In this document: in pieces, positions 44,510 to 55,890 of the stretch
How positions within the stretch are numbered: position 1 is the first letter of the stretch
How the letters are laid out: every line of letters starts with the position of its first letter
From: Camellia lanceoleosa
Taxonomy: Eukaryota; Streptophyta; Magnoliopsida; Ericales; Theaceae
DNA length: 64,000 nucleotides
Direction: 5' to 3'
Assembly: GCA_025200525.1 (NCBI GenBank)
Contig: CM045762.1
Coordinates: 23,099,374 to 23,163,373, forward strand
Translations under genes and position numbers: made by a program
Notes under the pieces: generated by a model
Databases searched by the model: none
What the model was told of the DNA's origin: nothing
The model's input: only the letters and a program-made list of their open reading frames with translations

Positions 44510-44640
44510 GCTGGGCAGTGTAGTCACCGGCTTCTTCCAGTGGCCACCGGCTGCACTTGGTAATTATCGGCACAAATATAGTGCCGGTCGGCGATATTTT
44601 ATGCCGGTCGGCATAAAGTTCCTGCATCAGACAGATGACA
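44510..44640. repeat. CCGGC motif cluster near the 3' end of LTR B
   Basis: CACCGGCT three times (44506-44552), then TTATCGGCA, AGTGCCGGTCGGCGAT and ATGCCGGTCGGCAT (44565-44622). The equivalent place in LTR C has CGGCC motifs; in LTR A there are none. Confidence 0.65.
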
Positions 44641-46734
44641 GCAGCAGCAACAGACAGCAATGCATAGGCATGGTTTTTGGGCAAATGTGAGCATGTCCAA
44701 CATCTCCTATCATGTTTAGGGACTCAAGGGGGTGTGGCTCTTGGTTCTAGGGCTATCAATTGTGCATTTGATGCATGATAGCCTAAGGAACCAAGATTGC
44801 TCATTTTAATGTAAATATGCATGCAACACAACAAATGAATACTAAGTCCCTATCAAGTGAAAATCAAAGGCCTTAGTGACCAAGGATTGAGGTGAGTTAC
44901 ACCACTTGAAATGTGAACTCCCCTCAAACCTAGGCTTGGCTTGACAACCCCAAACCAAGCTATGAGATGCAAGTATGCAAGCAAGGCTCAAATGCAATGC
45001 AACCTATCACGTTAAGCATGCAAAGAGCTAAAGTATGTAGGATACAAATGGCATGCAAGATGGGCCAATTAGCATGGAACTAACAAGCATACATTCAAGG
45101 CTATATTGACCAAGCAAGCAACAATCATGAAATAAGCATGTAACAATGGACTCAAGCCATAGAGGGTAGCCCCCAAGCTCCCAAAAACAGTGGCAAAACA
45201 AGCCTTACGACATGATGAAAATGCCACACAAGCATGCTATTCAATGAGCCCAAGTCTAGGACACCAAAGAGAGTAATTTGACATCATTCCTACAACCACT
45301 CATGGCATGCATTCAACAAACAAAAACAGATTTTAAGCATGTGGAATGACACCCAAATCCTCCCATGGTACCCCCAAAAATGCACCAAACATGGAAGCAT
45401 GCACAATGTCTATTTTAAAGCATTCAAGAGCATATCTTTAAAACATGAGCTAAGCCACATATGCCAACATGCAAACATGACTAATGGACATGAAATGAGA
45501 TCTAATATGATGCCAAATCACTAGATCAAAACAAGTCAATCATGCTAGAACTCCATGGAAGCAAAGTTTACAAGCCTAAAATGCAAAACATGCACATCAA
45601 GCATACCAAGGGTGTCCAAAACAGTGGCTCACAGCCCTATTACATGGCAAATAGATGCTTATATCCCCATGAAACCAAGCTAAAACATGCGAAAATCAAG
45701 GCTCAAAGCATGACACTACTTATAAACATGAAAGAGCATTCTAAAACCAATCATGGAAAGCATGCAAGAGGCCATGAAATCAACTAGAAACAGAGGTCAC
45801 ACATGACCTAAACTACACAATAAAGCTCTGAAATGAAAGCTAAGGAAAGCATGCATGCATGTTATGCTATGAGCCAAAACAAAGGCCAACCAAAGGACCA
45901 AAGGGAGAGGGGTGTCTCTCCCTTAGATGAGACTCGAAAATATCATCCTCCACCCTGCAAACCCACTGGTTTTCAGTGGTGAGAATATCAAAGAACACCA
46001 AAACAAGAAGGCCTAAGAAAAAGGCACCAAAAGTGGCCAAACAAGGCTTAAAGTAATGAGGCTTAACTCAAACCATAAAATGACCTTAAAGAAGGTTCAA
46101 GAGCAAGTAAAAACAAGACTTTTACATGTTGGACACAAATCCAAAAACACAAAGTAAAGAGGGTAGAAATGAGTTGCAAGAATGGGGAAACTAAAGTGAA
46201 AAGCTCACCCTTGAAGATCCAATGAAGAACAGGTGGTCCAGCCCTCCTTAAGTGATCAAAATCAGTCCAAAATCACTCAAAACAAACCTCCAAGTCTCCC
46301 AATCTCGGAGCTAGGTGTAGTAGTGTGTGTAATGGTGCAAAAGTGAGGTAAAACACACTATTTGGGGCCTAAAACACACACACAAGAGGAGAGAGAGGGA
46401 GATATAGATATATATGGATGTATATCAGAGAATATGTGTATAATCTCTGGTTTTTGACCTAAAATTGCTAACCTCCAACCAAGGAGATGAATACAAGCTT
46501 AAATAGGCAACAAAAGGGCTCTAAGCTTAATGACTAAGTAAGAGCAAAGGGGTCAAAGGGTTCCTAGCTTCTAAGGAAGCCAAGGCAAGTGGCCAAGCTT
46601 CTCCAAGCTTGGCCAGAGGGGTCACCCTTCTAGAAGCTTTAAGGGTGCAAAGGGTGCAATGCTATGCGGGGTGGTGATGGTGTAATCCAGTGGCACGGTG
46701 GCATGCACCATCCTCGAAGGTTCGAGAAGGGTCA

Positions 46735-46865
46735 CCGTCCGGCCAACAATCCGACACAAAAATGTGCCGGCCGGCATCATACAGTGCCGATCGGCCAAGG
46801 ATTTGAATAAAATAGTGCCGATGGCTACAAGGGAGAGCCGGTGGAGGTATGAGGCAGCCGGTGGG
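46735..46865. repeat. GTGCCGGCCGGCA-type palindromes near the 5' end of LTR B
   Basis: GTGCCGGCCGGCA at about 46765, GTGCCGATCGGCC at about 46786, GTGCCGATGGC near 46815, AGCCGGTGG twice (46835-46862). Same U3 position as the clusters in LTRs A and C. Confidence 0.65.
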
Positions 46866-47084
46866 TTCCAGGGATGGCTAACAAGCCTTCCCCTACCCTC
46901 AAATGCAAACACACACAAGTCTTGGTGGAAAACCAAGCACAGAACAAAACGGTTAAGAGATCCTGAGGCACGGCGCGCAGTCGGGACCTCCGGGAACTCA
47001 AAACAAACACAAACATGGATAATCACCGGGTGTTCAAGCGGTGATGTCCAAGTCTCGAGGACGGTCAAAAATGGGGTGTCTACA

Positions 47085-48429
47085 TATGGTGAAACTATTA
47101 CAAACTAGAAATTAAAACTACTACAAATTGAAATGCAACTATTACAATTAAAAATAATCCAAATTTGTAAAAATGGAATTCACGATTGTATCTGTAATAG
47201 TCTGTTTAGCCAATAACACACTCTTTCACTTTTTTAGGGGTCAAAACGTAACTTCATAAACTAAGAAGGGCTAAATTGCAAATACCATAAGCTCCAAGGG
47301 TCAAACTACAAATATAATATACTTAAGGGGTTATAATGCAAATACTAAAAAAATTTAGAGGCCAAACTACAATTTTAAAAAGTTTTAGGGTCAAAATGAA
47401 ATTATTTTAAAATTCAGGGACCAAAATGCAATTTTTTTAAAAAAATTGATGACATGGCAATCTTGTTGACGTGTCACACACTGGTTTGCCACATGTCACT
47501 GATATGACTGTTGACTAGGCTACTACATGGCACTAACATCATCTTTGAATCATGATGATGTCATTATTTATAACAAAAATAATCAAACTTTCCAACAACC
47601 GTGTGGGTTCATTTGGACTCTATTTAACACGTTCTTTATATCGTCGGAAAGCTCTCAACGAGATGAATCTCTTGAAATTCTCAAAATAAAAATTCCAACA
47701 CTTTGTTTTTCTCAGAATTTAATTAATTGCATTAAATCAAAATTGTTACTAACCTTTCAAAACAATATACGGAATAAATCCAAAATAAAACTCAACATTA
47801 AAATGAATATTTCAATTCACAGATATGTCCCAAAAAAAAAAAAAAAAAAACTAAAAGTCCCATCTTATTCTTTGTTCCACGCAAAGGTAATCCTGTTCAA
47901 ATCACAAATTAGTAGTTCAACATATTTGTTCCAATTTGTTTTGTTCATTTGTTTCATCCTTTCACATTTAGGTAAACTTATACAGAAAGTTAGTTACAAA
48001 ACAAAACAAACAAATAAACAAATAAAATAAATTAGTACGAACTTTAAGAAATAAAATTCTTATTTTATTTTTAAAAAACTTCTACCAACTTAAACTCTAA
48101 CAATCAAATAACTCATGTAATAATAACTAATTAACATAAAATAAATTGCATGAATAATTTACTAGAAATAAACAACTCAAAATAATCCAATAAATTTAGG
48201 TAATTAAATTAATTTTGATTCCAAGAGTCACGAGAATAAAATAAAAAAAATTAAATTTTTTATTTAAACTGTTTATATAATTCAGTTTTAAAAAAGCCTA
48301 TTATTATTAACACAAATAAAGAATTAGCATAGTGCATATCCTAGGTTCTCAAGAAACAATAGCATGCAATTTTTGTTTTAATGATTAATCATTAATCTTC
48401 AAAATTTACATATGAATTTGTTTTAAGGT
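47085..48429 (-). other. copia internal DNA (5' side), degenerate
   Basis: 47090-47218 is the right part of duplication unit 2. 47225-47450 holds loosely repeated AGGGTCAAAATGCAA-like motifs at roughly 35-45-base spacing. The rest is AT-rich. A plus-strand frame of 167 codons at 47527 is Lys/Phe-rich and does not resemble a gene. No PBS is visible next to the LTR at 48430, although one is expected there on the minus strand. Confidence 0.5.
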
Positions 48430-49607
48430 TGTTGGTATTTTTTCATAAAAATACAAGAAAAATATATAAAATGAATTAAATAGAAATGACAAAACAATTT
48501 TCTTATTAAAGAATAAAATATAGAATAAACTACACAACTAAAAATACAGAAATGAATTTGATTACATTACTAATAGAACAAATTACTTACATAGATAACT
48601 AAAGATTAGAGCTTATCGAGGTAAACTAAATTCTAAAAAATTTAAGAACAAATGATAAAAAAAAGAAGAAAATCGAAACATGTGTGATATCACAGTTTTC
48701 TTAAAACAAATTCATCGCCTCCCAATGGATGCTGGAGGTATACCAGCGTCTGTCTCTTAGGATACGACGGTCGAAACCAGCTAATGCAGAAGCACCTTTT
48801 GAATAGCTTCGGCGAACTTGACAATGGTTGCACTTTCTCTAACAAGAACCAAAGAAGGGGGCTTGCAAAAGAAGATAGGAAAAATTTTCTTTGGTGTAAA
48901 AAAAAAACATTTCCAACTTTTTATCTCAAAACACCATCTCCATTTTCAATTAAAAATCTCTCCAAAATTATCCTACCAAGTTGGAGGGAAAAAAGCCTCT
49001 ATTTATACAAATAGGGGAATCTCAGCCATGAAGGCTATAATAGGCCCATCAAATGCCATTAACCAAAGCCATCAACTCTGGCCATTAGGGTTAGAAAACC
49101 TATGGGCCACTAATATGGTCATCAACTCTATCATTAAAAGATGAGAGTTACAAAAATTTACATTTCTTATGTGCTTAATATATACAAATAAATATGTATA
49201 TAATGATGTTTGAATAAACTAACTATATAGGTCACAAAATAGATACTAATGTTGGGTCACAACCCGATACAAGCTCAATTCTCAGACACATGTACGAGCT
49301 AAGCCCAACACAACCTAGTTTAGCCCAAGCTCAAGATTAAGTCAAAGTCCAAGTCCAAAACCACACTCAGCACATGCACAAGCACAAACCTAGGCCCAAT
49401 CTAAACCAAGATTAAGTCCAAATTTAAGCCCAACTTTATTGATGCCCACTTTATTAAACAATTCTTATTCACAGTTTCGGCTTATTATTTTTGTATTGCA
49501 ATCTTCTCACTTAAAATAATACAAAACCACTCAGATCCACCTCAATTGTCAGTTAGATCCCACTTTAATTTCAAATTAAAATTCCCAAAAAATCATTATC
49601 TCCAACG
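48430..49607 (-). repeat. 5' LTR of the copia element
   Basis: Direct repeat of 13518-14718. The terminal CA is changed to CG at 49606-49607, and the AGGTA target copy follows (49608-49612). Confidence 0.85.
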
Positions 49608-49612
49608 AGGTA

Positions 49613-49830
49613 CATTTAGAATTTAAAAAAGTATGCTTTTCTAAACAATGACGCAACGAGGGGGAAATGAAAACTTACTGCAAGAGATCTTGAGTCTTTC
49701 TTTTTTCTGTTTCTTTTTTATTCATTTATTTATTACATTTCTTATAAATTGAATAAATAATGTAAAAACAATGGTAGTCCATGAATTGAAGATGAGATTG
49801 TCTATTGGAAAGCCTTAAAATACGGTTTTT
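49613..49830. other. upstream flank of the S-receptor-like pseudogene
   Basis: About 220 bases, AT-rich, with a CT-rich stretch (49695-49730). Would be the promoter and leader of the kinase gene. No certain TATA box. Confidence 0.4.
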
Positions 49831-50765
49831 TTTTTTTCCTCTTTATTTTCCATCTTAATAGTCTCCAATACAGTAGACACCATAACTAAAACTCACTCCA
49901 TTACAAGCAGCAACACCATAGTGTCTTTTGGTGGAAGCTTTGAGATGGGTTTTTTAAGCCCTGGCAGTTCCTGGAATCAGTACTTAGGAATGTGGTACAA
50001 GAATATTTTTCCTAGGACCGTTGTATGGGTTGCCAATAGAGAAATCCCACTCCTCGATTTGACAAGCGTCTTAACTATAATCAACCCTGGAATTCTTGCC
50101 TTGTCAATGGTACTGGCAGCGTCATTTGGTTTCCTAATATGACAGGATCTACACGGAACCCTGTTGCACAACTGATAGAGACTGGAAATCTTGTTGTGCA
50201 AGATGCCAACGATAAGTCTGGGCATTTTCCGTGGCAAAGTTTTGATTATCCGTGTGATACTCTTTTACCGGGCATGAAGCTTGGAAAGAACTTTGTAATG
50301 GGCCTAGAGTGCCACCTCTCCTCCTAGAAAAGCAGCGATGATCCAGCTCCAGGTGAGTTTACATACCGGTGTGATCCTCAAAGATACCCACCAAATATTT
50401 TGAGCAGTAGTTCTACTGAGGTGTTCCGAGCTGGGCCATGGAATGGTATCGGATTTAGTTGGAGACCAAGCCGTCTATCTAATTCAACCTACACATTTGA
50501 ATTGGTTTACACCAAGGAGAAGGTGTATTATGATTATAAACTCATCAGCTTGGATGTTTCAAGGCTTGTTGTGAATCATTTTGGCGTTGTGCAACGCTAG
50601 ACGTGGATTGATCGAACCCAGAAATGGGTCATTGTCCTGACATCACCGACAGATAACTGTGATAACTATAAACTGTGCGATCTAAACGGTAACTGTAACG
50701 TTGGAAACTCACCGGCATGTGGTTGTTTGAGTAAATTTGTGCCTAAAAACCAAACAGAATGGAGA
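49831..50765 (+). pseudogene. G-type lectin S-receptor-like Ser/Thr kinase, truncated pseudogene
   Basis: In order: a hydrophobic leader remnant (about 49835-49865), then the mannose-binding lectin domain with IVSFGGSFEMGFLSPGSS, YLGMWYKNI and TVVWVANRE. After a one-base deletion near 50105, LIETGNLVV and [18 protein letters not shown] follow. The S-locus glycoprotein domain is next: FTYRCDPQ, VFRAGPWNGIGFS, [17 protein letters not shown], and the Cys-rich [14 protein letters not shown] to [10 protein letters not shown]. Stops are TAG at about 50325 (Trp codon of LSSWKSSDD) and at about 50598. The gene is cut at 50765 by a copia LTR, so the PAN, transmembrane and kinase parts are missing. In living copies this is a plasma-membrane receptor kinase. 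It is the only host gene I recognise here. Confidence 0.88.
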
Positions 50766-51026
50766 TGAAAGATTAATTAATAGAGAGAGAGGAAATAAAT
50801 GGAGTGTTTGATTATATTGAATGTGCATTGTTTACAAGAGTAATGATTCTCATTTATAGTGAAGAGCACCAAAAGGAGAAAGAAACATCACAATGAAAGC
50901 ACTGCACTATGAAAGTATAATAATGAAAGTGTATGTTAGTGTTGTTCCCTTTACAGCAAATATCTAATGTATATTAGTGTTGTTCCCTTTACAACAAATA
51001 TCTAATGTATATTATATGTACTAACA
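50766..51026 (-). repeat. 3' LTR of the second copia element (261 bp)
   Basis: On the minus strand it starts TGTTAGTACATATAATATAC and ends TTAATCTTTCA. It is preceded by the polypurine tract AAGTTTGCGGGGGC (51027-51040 complement). Two near-identical copies of GTGTTGTTCCCTTTACA at about 50940 and 50980 show an internal tandem duplication of about 42 bases. Confidence 0.75.
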
Positions 51027-51040
51027 GCCCCCGCAAACTT

Positions 51041-51583
51041 AAGGAGGGTAGGTATCCACCAAGTTGAGTTTGGAAACAAGATCACAGAAGCGCCCAGGAG
51101 GATGAGCCTTGGTGAAAATATTAGCAGGTTGATCGGCAGAAGCAATAGGGAGAAGATGAATAGTACTACGTGTAACATGTTGTCAAATGAAATGACAATC
51201 AATCTCAATATGCTTGGTGCGATCATGAAAAACATCATTGTGAGCAATCTAAATGGCACTCTAATTGTCACAATAGAGGAAGGTAGCGCCAGAAGAAGAA
51301 ACACCCATATCAGCAAGGAGCCAGCGAAGCTAGAGAAGTTCTTGAGTAGTATCAGCAAGAGCTTGGTATTCAGCTTCGGTACTAGAGCGGGCAGTGAGGG
51401 ATTGTTTCTTGCTACGCCAAGTAAGAAGAGAATCCCCTAAAAAGAAACAGAAACCCGTGGTGGAGCGTCGATCCGTAAGATCCCCAGCCCAATCAACATC
51501 AGAAAAGGCACGCAGTTTAAGAGAGGAGGAAGCAAAGTAGTGAAGACCATGGAATAGAGTGCCTTTGAGGTAGCGAAGGATGC
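51041..51583 (-). pseudogene. copia RNase H, C-terminal pol fragment
   Basis: Reading left from 51583: RYLKGTLFHGLHY, DVDWAGDLTDRRSTTGFCFF, LTWRSKKQSLTARSSTEAEY (about 51410-51365). Then, in another frame, NDVFHDRTKHIEIDCHF (about 51245-51195), ANIFTKAHPPGRF and KLNLVDTYPP close to the polypurine tract. This is the usual end of copia pol. A frameshift after EAEYQALADTTQELL and a stop show decay. The 5' side is cut by LTR C. Confidence 0.88.
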
Positions 51584-53004
51584 TGTAGACGTGCCCGAAC
51601 GTCACGGCTTCGCACGTGTATGGGTGCAAAATCTATTTTGTTCATTGGATTACTACAGTTCGGACTCAATGTCACGGTTTTGAATCTAAATTCGCAAAGT
51701 GCAATGCAAGACCGATAAATCATCAAAGAGTCCAAATCCGGCAAATCGTTTTGGAAAACTGATTTGTATAAAAAAGTGCCAAACATGGACTGCTTTGCCA
51801 GATATAGAGTCGCCACCTAAATGTTTTATTTTGGGGGAATTTAGGAAACACTGACTCATGCCTAAGGCCACGTTTCCGTCATCACCAAAGTTGTCTTCGT
51901 TCGGGAACTTGGGTACGAGAGGGAAAGGCCATGCAATGAGCACCCCCGCTCGCCCGATCAAAGGATTGGCCTTTACTAACATGATATGTTGTTTTTGAAA
52001 ACACATGCGTTCTTATTCTGGTGTATTAGCCTAGAATTACTATGTGATGCGCACAACATACAAGTATAGACTAGATCGCCTAAGTTGGAACAAAACATCT
52101 CATGTTTGTTTGAAAATGCTTTGAAGGTGCTACTCGCAAATAGGCTAAGACGTGGATTTGCCACCATCAGGTGGGCTTAGAAAAACATGATTTTGCCACC
52201 TCAAGTGGGCTTAAAACTCGCATTTCGATGAATTGTTCCAATTCAAGCAATCTAACCTTCACCCACAAGCATTCAGGCAGTTAAACACTTAAGCAGTTAG
52301 CCTCATGGCAAGCATGCTATCATGGCAACACTCACACTCATGCAAGATGCTAAAGCGTAAACACTTACAGTGTACTCCGAGCCAAAAAAGAAGCTAGTTA
52401 GTAATCAATGCATGATCCTAGTTCATGTTAAGATGGCTAATGCAACACATGCAAAAATGCAACTAAGATAGGCTCGGATATTCTAAGATGGCATATGAGA
52501 TGCAACAATTGATAACATGTATTCAAATTAGTATTGAAATACAATGTGGTTTGTATGATGCGCCGAGCTTGGTGCATGCAGGACAAATGAATGAATGCAA
52601 ACATGCGAAGCATAAGGATGCTAATTGAAATATGCCCTAAAACTAACCATCAAAAGCTGGTAAATAAAAGGGAGAAAGAAATGGGGTTGGAAGACATGCA
52701 TCACACACATGCACACTTATTACAAAATTCACCCTCTCGACGAAGGGTCCGAATAAATAATACAAACCAACTAATTAACTAACTAACAAGCTAATTAATT
52801 ATTACACAACTCTTAACTAATTAAACAAATTAATTAAGTTACAAAATAGTTAAAGTGGCCTCAAGAAGAGGGACATATGCATGCTCAGTCGGCTTCGCTC
52901 GGAAATCCATTGACATGCCTCATGCTGCCTCTGTTTGCACTACTCTACACCTCTGAAAATTATGCCAACTTCTATGATGCTTCTGAACCACCTCATGGAC
53001 ACTC

Positions 53005-53130
53005 TGAGAGGTCATCGGCCAAGAGGGGTGGCCATTGGCCTATGGACAATGGTCATCGACCAAATATGAGGGTATCGGCCAAACATTTTTAGCCGATCGG
53101 CACACTAGATAGCCGATCGGCCATCTCTTC
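53005..53130. repeat. CGGCC motif cluster near the 3' end of LTR C
   Basis: CATCGGCCAAG, TGGCCATTGGCC, CATCGACCA, TATCGGCCAAAC, AGCCGATCGGCAC, AGCCGATCGGCCAT between 53012 and 53126. The same motif form recurs at 54890, 56350 and 60340 in this element. Confidence 0.7.
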
Positions 53131-54889
53131 CTGCAGACTGCTCCTTTTGCTACAGCAAAGGACAAACAGAGGCATGGCAATCCATTTGCAAGAAAATGTG
53201 TGCACAACCACACTCCTTATCATGTTTAAAGCTTAAAGGAGTGTAGTGCTTGACCCTTGGGTCACCAATTACGCATCTCGATGCATGATGGCCAAATGAG
53301 CCAAGTGTGCAATTCAATGTAAAATGAATACACAAAAACACATAAGGGACCTTAACCTCTATCATGTTTGATCAAGAGGCAAGGCATGCACACACAATGC
53401 AATGCAGCAAGCATGCAAACAAAGCTAATGTAACAAGCATGCCAAATGCTATGCAACCTAAACATGTAAACATGCAATGTACCAAGCATGCAAAATGCAA
53501 TGTACCAAGCATGCAATAACAACAAAACGGAACAAGCATGCAACAACATGCAAGACAAGCATGCAACAACATTCAAAGATGGACTTAAACCAAAATGGAT
53601 AGACCTCAATCATGTCCAAATCAGTGGCCAAAATGATGAAATGGTGACATGAAATGTAAGACAAACATGCATGCCAATTGGCCCAAGAATTAAGGCATAA
53701 AGAGGACAACTCTCAAGAACACTTAATGAGTGAAAAGCATGCAAGTGTGACAACACTACATGCTCTGAAATGATGTTAGGAATGATGCCAAATCACACAC
53801 ATAATCATAAGCATAGCATGCATGAGGCTCAAAGCCTAAGACTAGCAAAGGGACTTGTACTAAGGCTATGCAAAATATGAAGCAAATGGGCTAAGCAAAC
53901 CAAAGCAGTCCTAAAACATACCAAAGTGAGTCTAAAACATGCGTGGACCAAAGCCAAAACAAGTCAACATGAAAGGCATAAAGCATGATGCAAGTATGGC
54001 CAACAAAGGGGATTGCACTACAAGTGCATGGTGCATGCAAGAGGCTAACAAACCAACCTTAGACAGAGGTATAACATGCTAAAATAACACCAAAAAGTTA
54101 CTGAAATGGAACCAAAACATGCTAAGCAAACATGCTACTATTATGAGCCATTAATGCAAGCATATGAGATACAAGGAGAGAGGGGATGACCCTCTACTAT
54201 TCAAGACTCCAAAACCACCTTTCCACCATTGAAAATCCTCTGGATTTTAGTGGTGAGAAGGTCAAAACAAGGTGGTCCCAAAAGCTTAAAAAGGAAGGCA
54301 CAAGACAAGGCCAAACAAGGCCTAAGAGGGCGTAGACAACCCCCAACACAAAAGTGACCTTAAACAAACATCACAAGCATGAAAAATCAGAACTTTTTAC
54401 ATTAGAAAGCTAAGCTTAAATCAGCATGCAAATAGGTCTAAAAGCTTAAGCCGAAATAGGGGATTAAAAGGTTAGTTTCTCACCCTTGAAGAACACCTTC
54501 AAGAACACAACTCCAGCAGCTTTCTTGGATCAAAACCAGTCCAAAAGCACCAAAAACAACCTCAAGAAGCCTCAGCAACAAAAGGATGGTGTTCTAGTAG
54601 GTGCTCTAGTGCAAAAGTATGAAGATTTTACACTTTAAGGCATAAACACACACAAATATAGAGAGAGGGGGAGATATAGAGAGAGATATATATCACTTCT
54701 ATATCAAGATTTTCAGAACCTCTGGAAAGGGAGAGAGGCCTCCTTTCTTATAGAAATCCAATTCTCAAGCTGGTTGAACAAGCTTGAGTCTTGAACAAAT
54801 CCCTCCATACACGTGTATGGAGGATCCGAATTGTGCTCACTAGCTGGCACAAAAATATCTGCAAAAGCAGGTGGAAAGGTCTCGGTTGG

Positions 54890-54990
54890 AAAATGTGGCC
54901 GATCGACCAAAAAGAGTGCCGATCGGCCACCACTTATGGATGATGGCAAGGAAACGAGGCCGATGGCACAAGGCCTTGGCCGATGGGTTG
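54890..54990. repeat. CGGCC motif cluster near the 5' end of LTR C
   Basis: TGGCCGATCGACCA, GTGCCGATCGGCCACC, AGGCCGATGGCAC, TTGGCCGATGGG. Lies in U3 on the minus strand. Confidence 0.7.
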
Positions 54991-55205
54991 TAGGGATGGC
55001 CAACAAGCCACCCTCTTCCCTCAGGAGCAAAACCACAAGTCCTTGGTCCACAACCAAGCACAAAACAGTCAAGTTGAGAGATCTTAAGGCAAGGCGCGCA
55101 GCCGAGACCTTCGGGAACTCAAAACGAACACGAGAATGGATGATCATCGAGTGTTCAAACGATGACGTCCATGTCTTGAGGACGGTAAAAAATGGGGTGT
55201 CTACA

Positions 55206-55222
55206 GTTGCCCCTCTTTGACA
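55206..55222 (-). other. polypurine tract of element C
   Basis: On the minus strand TGTCAAAGAGGGGCAAC directly before the LTR start TGTAGAC. Confidence 0.7.
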
Positions 55223-55639
55223 GAACTCGAAAGTCATAAGATGACGGGAGTGAATGTCAAAGCCTAGAGACGACCCATTTTTGACAAGGCCGAAGACTTA
55301 GACAAGCATATAAGCAATCAAAGAGATGCGCCCGCATGTAGGGGCAAGATGCAAATGACATGCACAATGCCGAACATAACTTATGATCATGCAAAGAGAG
55401 CTGTAACGAAGCATAACATGCAACAGTTTAAGCAATCGAATAAGAATCAAACTACATTTCATGTAGAAAGGATGTAAAAGAATTATACAATTCTCGCTGC
55501 ATCTCACACGGAGTACATATAATACCGTCTGGTTCGTCTGGTCACGCCAGCTTCAAATGAACCGTACATACAATATCGTGCCTGCATAAGAAAGAAACTC
55601 AACAGGTACAATATCGTTAGAAACATGCATAGCAATGTG

Positions 55640-55890
55640 AATGAAAAGTGCGTGACAACGCAAGTCGAGGGGCGCACGACAATGCAACCTAAGTGTGCGC
55701 ATAACAATGCGAGTGAAATGTGCATAACAATGCGAAAGGGGTGCATGACAATGCAACCTAAGTGTGACGTACAACAATGCGGAGGGGTGCATGACAATGC
55801 GACCTAAGTGTGATGCATAACATGGCGGAGGGGTGCATGACAATGCAACCTAAGTGTGACACATAACAATGCAAACAAGGCATGCATGAC
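55640..55890. repeat. tandem repeat, about 46-bp unit, four to five copies
   Basis: GTGCATGACAATGCNACCTAAGTGTG recurs at about 55669 (variant), 55740, 55787 and 55832, with looser copies before and after. It lies between the 3' LTR and the first antisense gene. Frames on the minus strand with repeated MSCTPP are only its translation. Confidence 0.75.

Larger units (their letters stand above)
43147..47084 (-). mobile_element. solo LTR copy B of the Tat/Ogre family (3.94 kb), TSD TATGG
   Basis: Plus-strand ends TGTAGCACG and GTGTCTACA. TATGG is at 43142-43146 and again at 47085-47089. Removing the LTR and one TATGG restores CACTATGGTGAAAC, exactly as seen in duplication unit 1 at 18500. On the minus strand it starts TGTAGACACCCC and has TATA-like CCTATTTAAGC at about 46497-46507. 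It is homologous to copies A, C and D, closest to C. No internal domain, so the element was lost by LTR-LTR recombination. Confidence 0.92.
13518..49607 (-). mobile_element. Ty1/copia element (minus strand) carrying all nested insertions, TSD AGGTA
   Basis: Two direct repeats of about 1.2 kb (13518-14718 and 48430-49607) start TGTTGGTATTTTTTC and end CTCCAAC(A/G). They are flanked by AGGTA at 13513-13517 and 49608-49612. Decayed copia RT and RNase H lie next to the left LTR on the minus strand, so the left copy is the 3' LTR. Removing the nested elements leaves about 5.4 kb of internal DNA, a normal copia size. The right (5') LTR is not followed by a recognisable PBS, so that side is altered. 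The last base of the right LTR is CG instead of CA. Confidence 0.85.
50766..51583 (-). mobile_element. second copia element, 3' end, cut by element C
   Basis: A 3' LTR and RNase H on the minus strand. The rest of the element should continue to the right of element C, beyond the window. It interrupts the kinase pseudogene, so the order was kinase, then copia, then element C. Confidence 0.8.
51584..55205 (-). repeat. LTR copy C (3' LTR of element C), 3.6 kb
   Basis: Plus-strand ends TGTAGACGTGCCC (51584) and GGGGTGTCTACA (55205). The adjoining sequence on the right, read on the minus strand, is CAAAGAGGGGCAAC just before TGTAGAC: a polypurine tract. So this is a 3' LTR and the element body lies to the right. 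Closest to copy B at its 5' end. A TATA-like TCTATAAGAAAGG lies on the minus strand at about 54750, followed by CT-rich leader sequence. The long frames inside are not genes. Confidence 0.88.

Noticed and set aside
46622..47108. 136-148-codon frames on both strands in LTR B and the matching ones at 54713-55237 in LTR C
   Set aside because: Overlapping frames on opposite strands in homologous U3 sequence; frame content changes between copies and spans the LTR end in one case.
47527..48030. 167-codon plus-strand frame as a host gene
   Set aside because: Lys, Phe and Ile-rich composition of AT-rich DNA, no homology seen, located in degenerate copia internal DNA.
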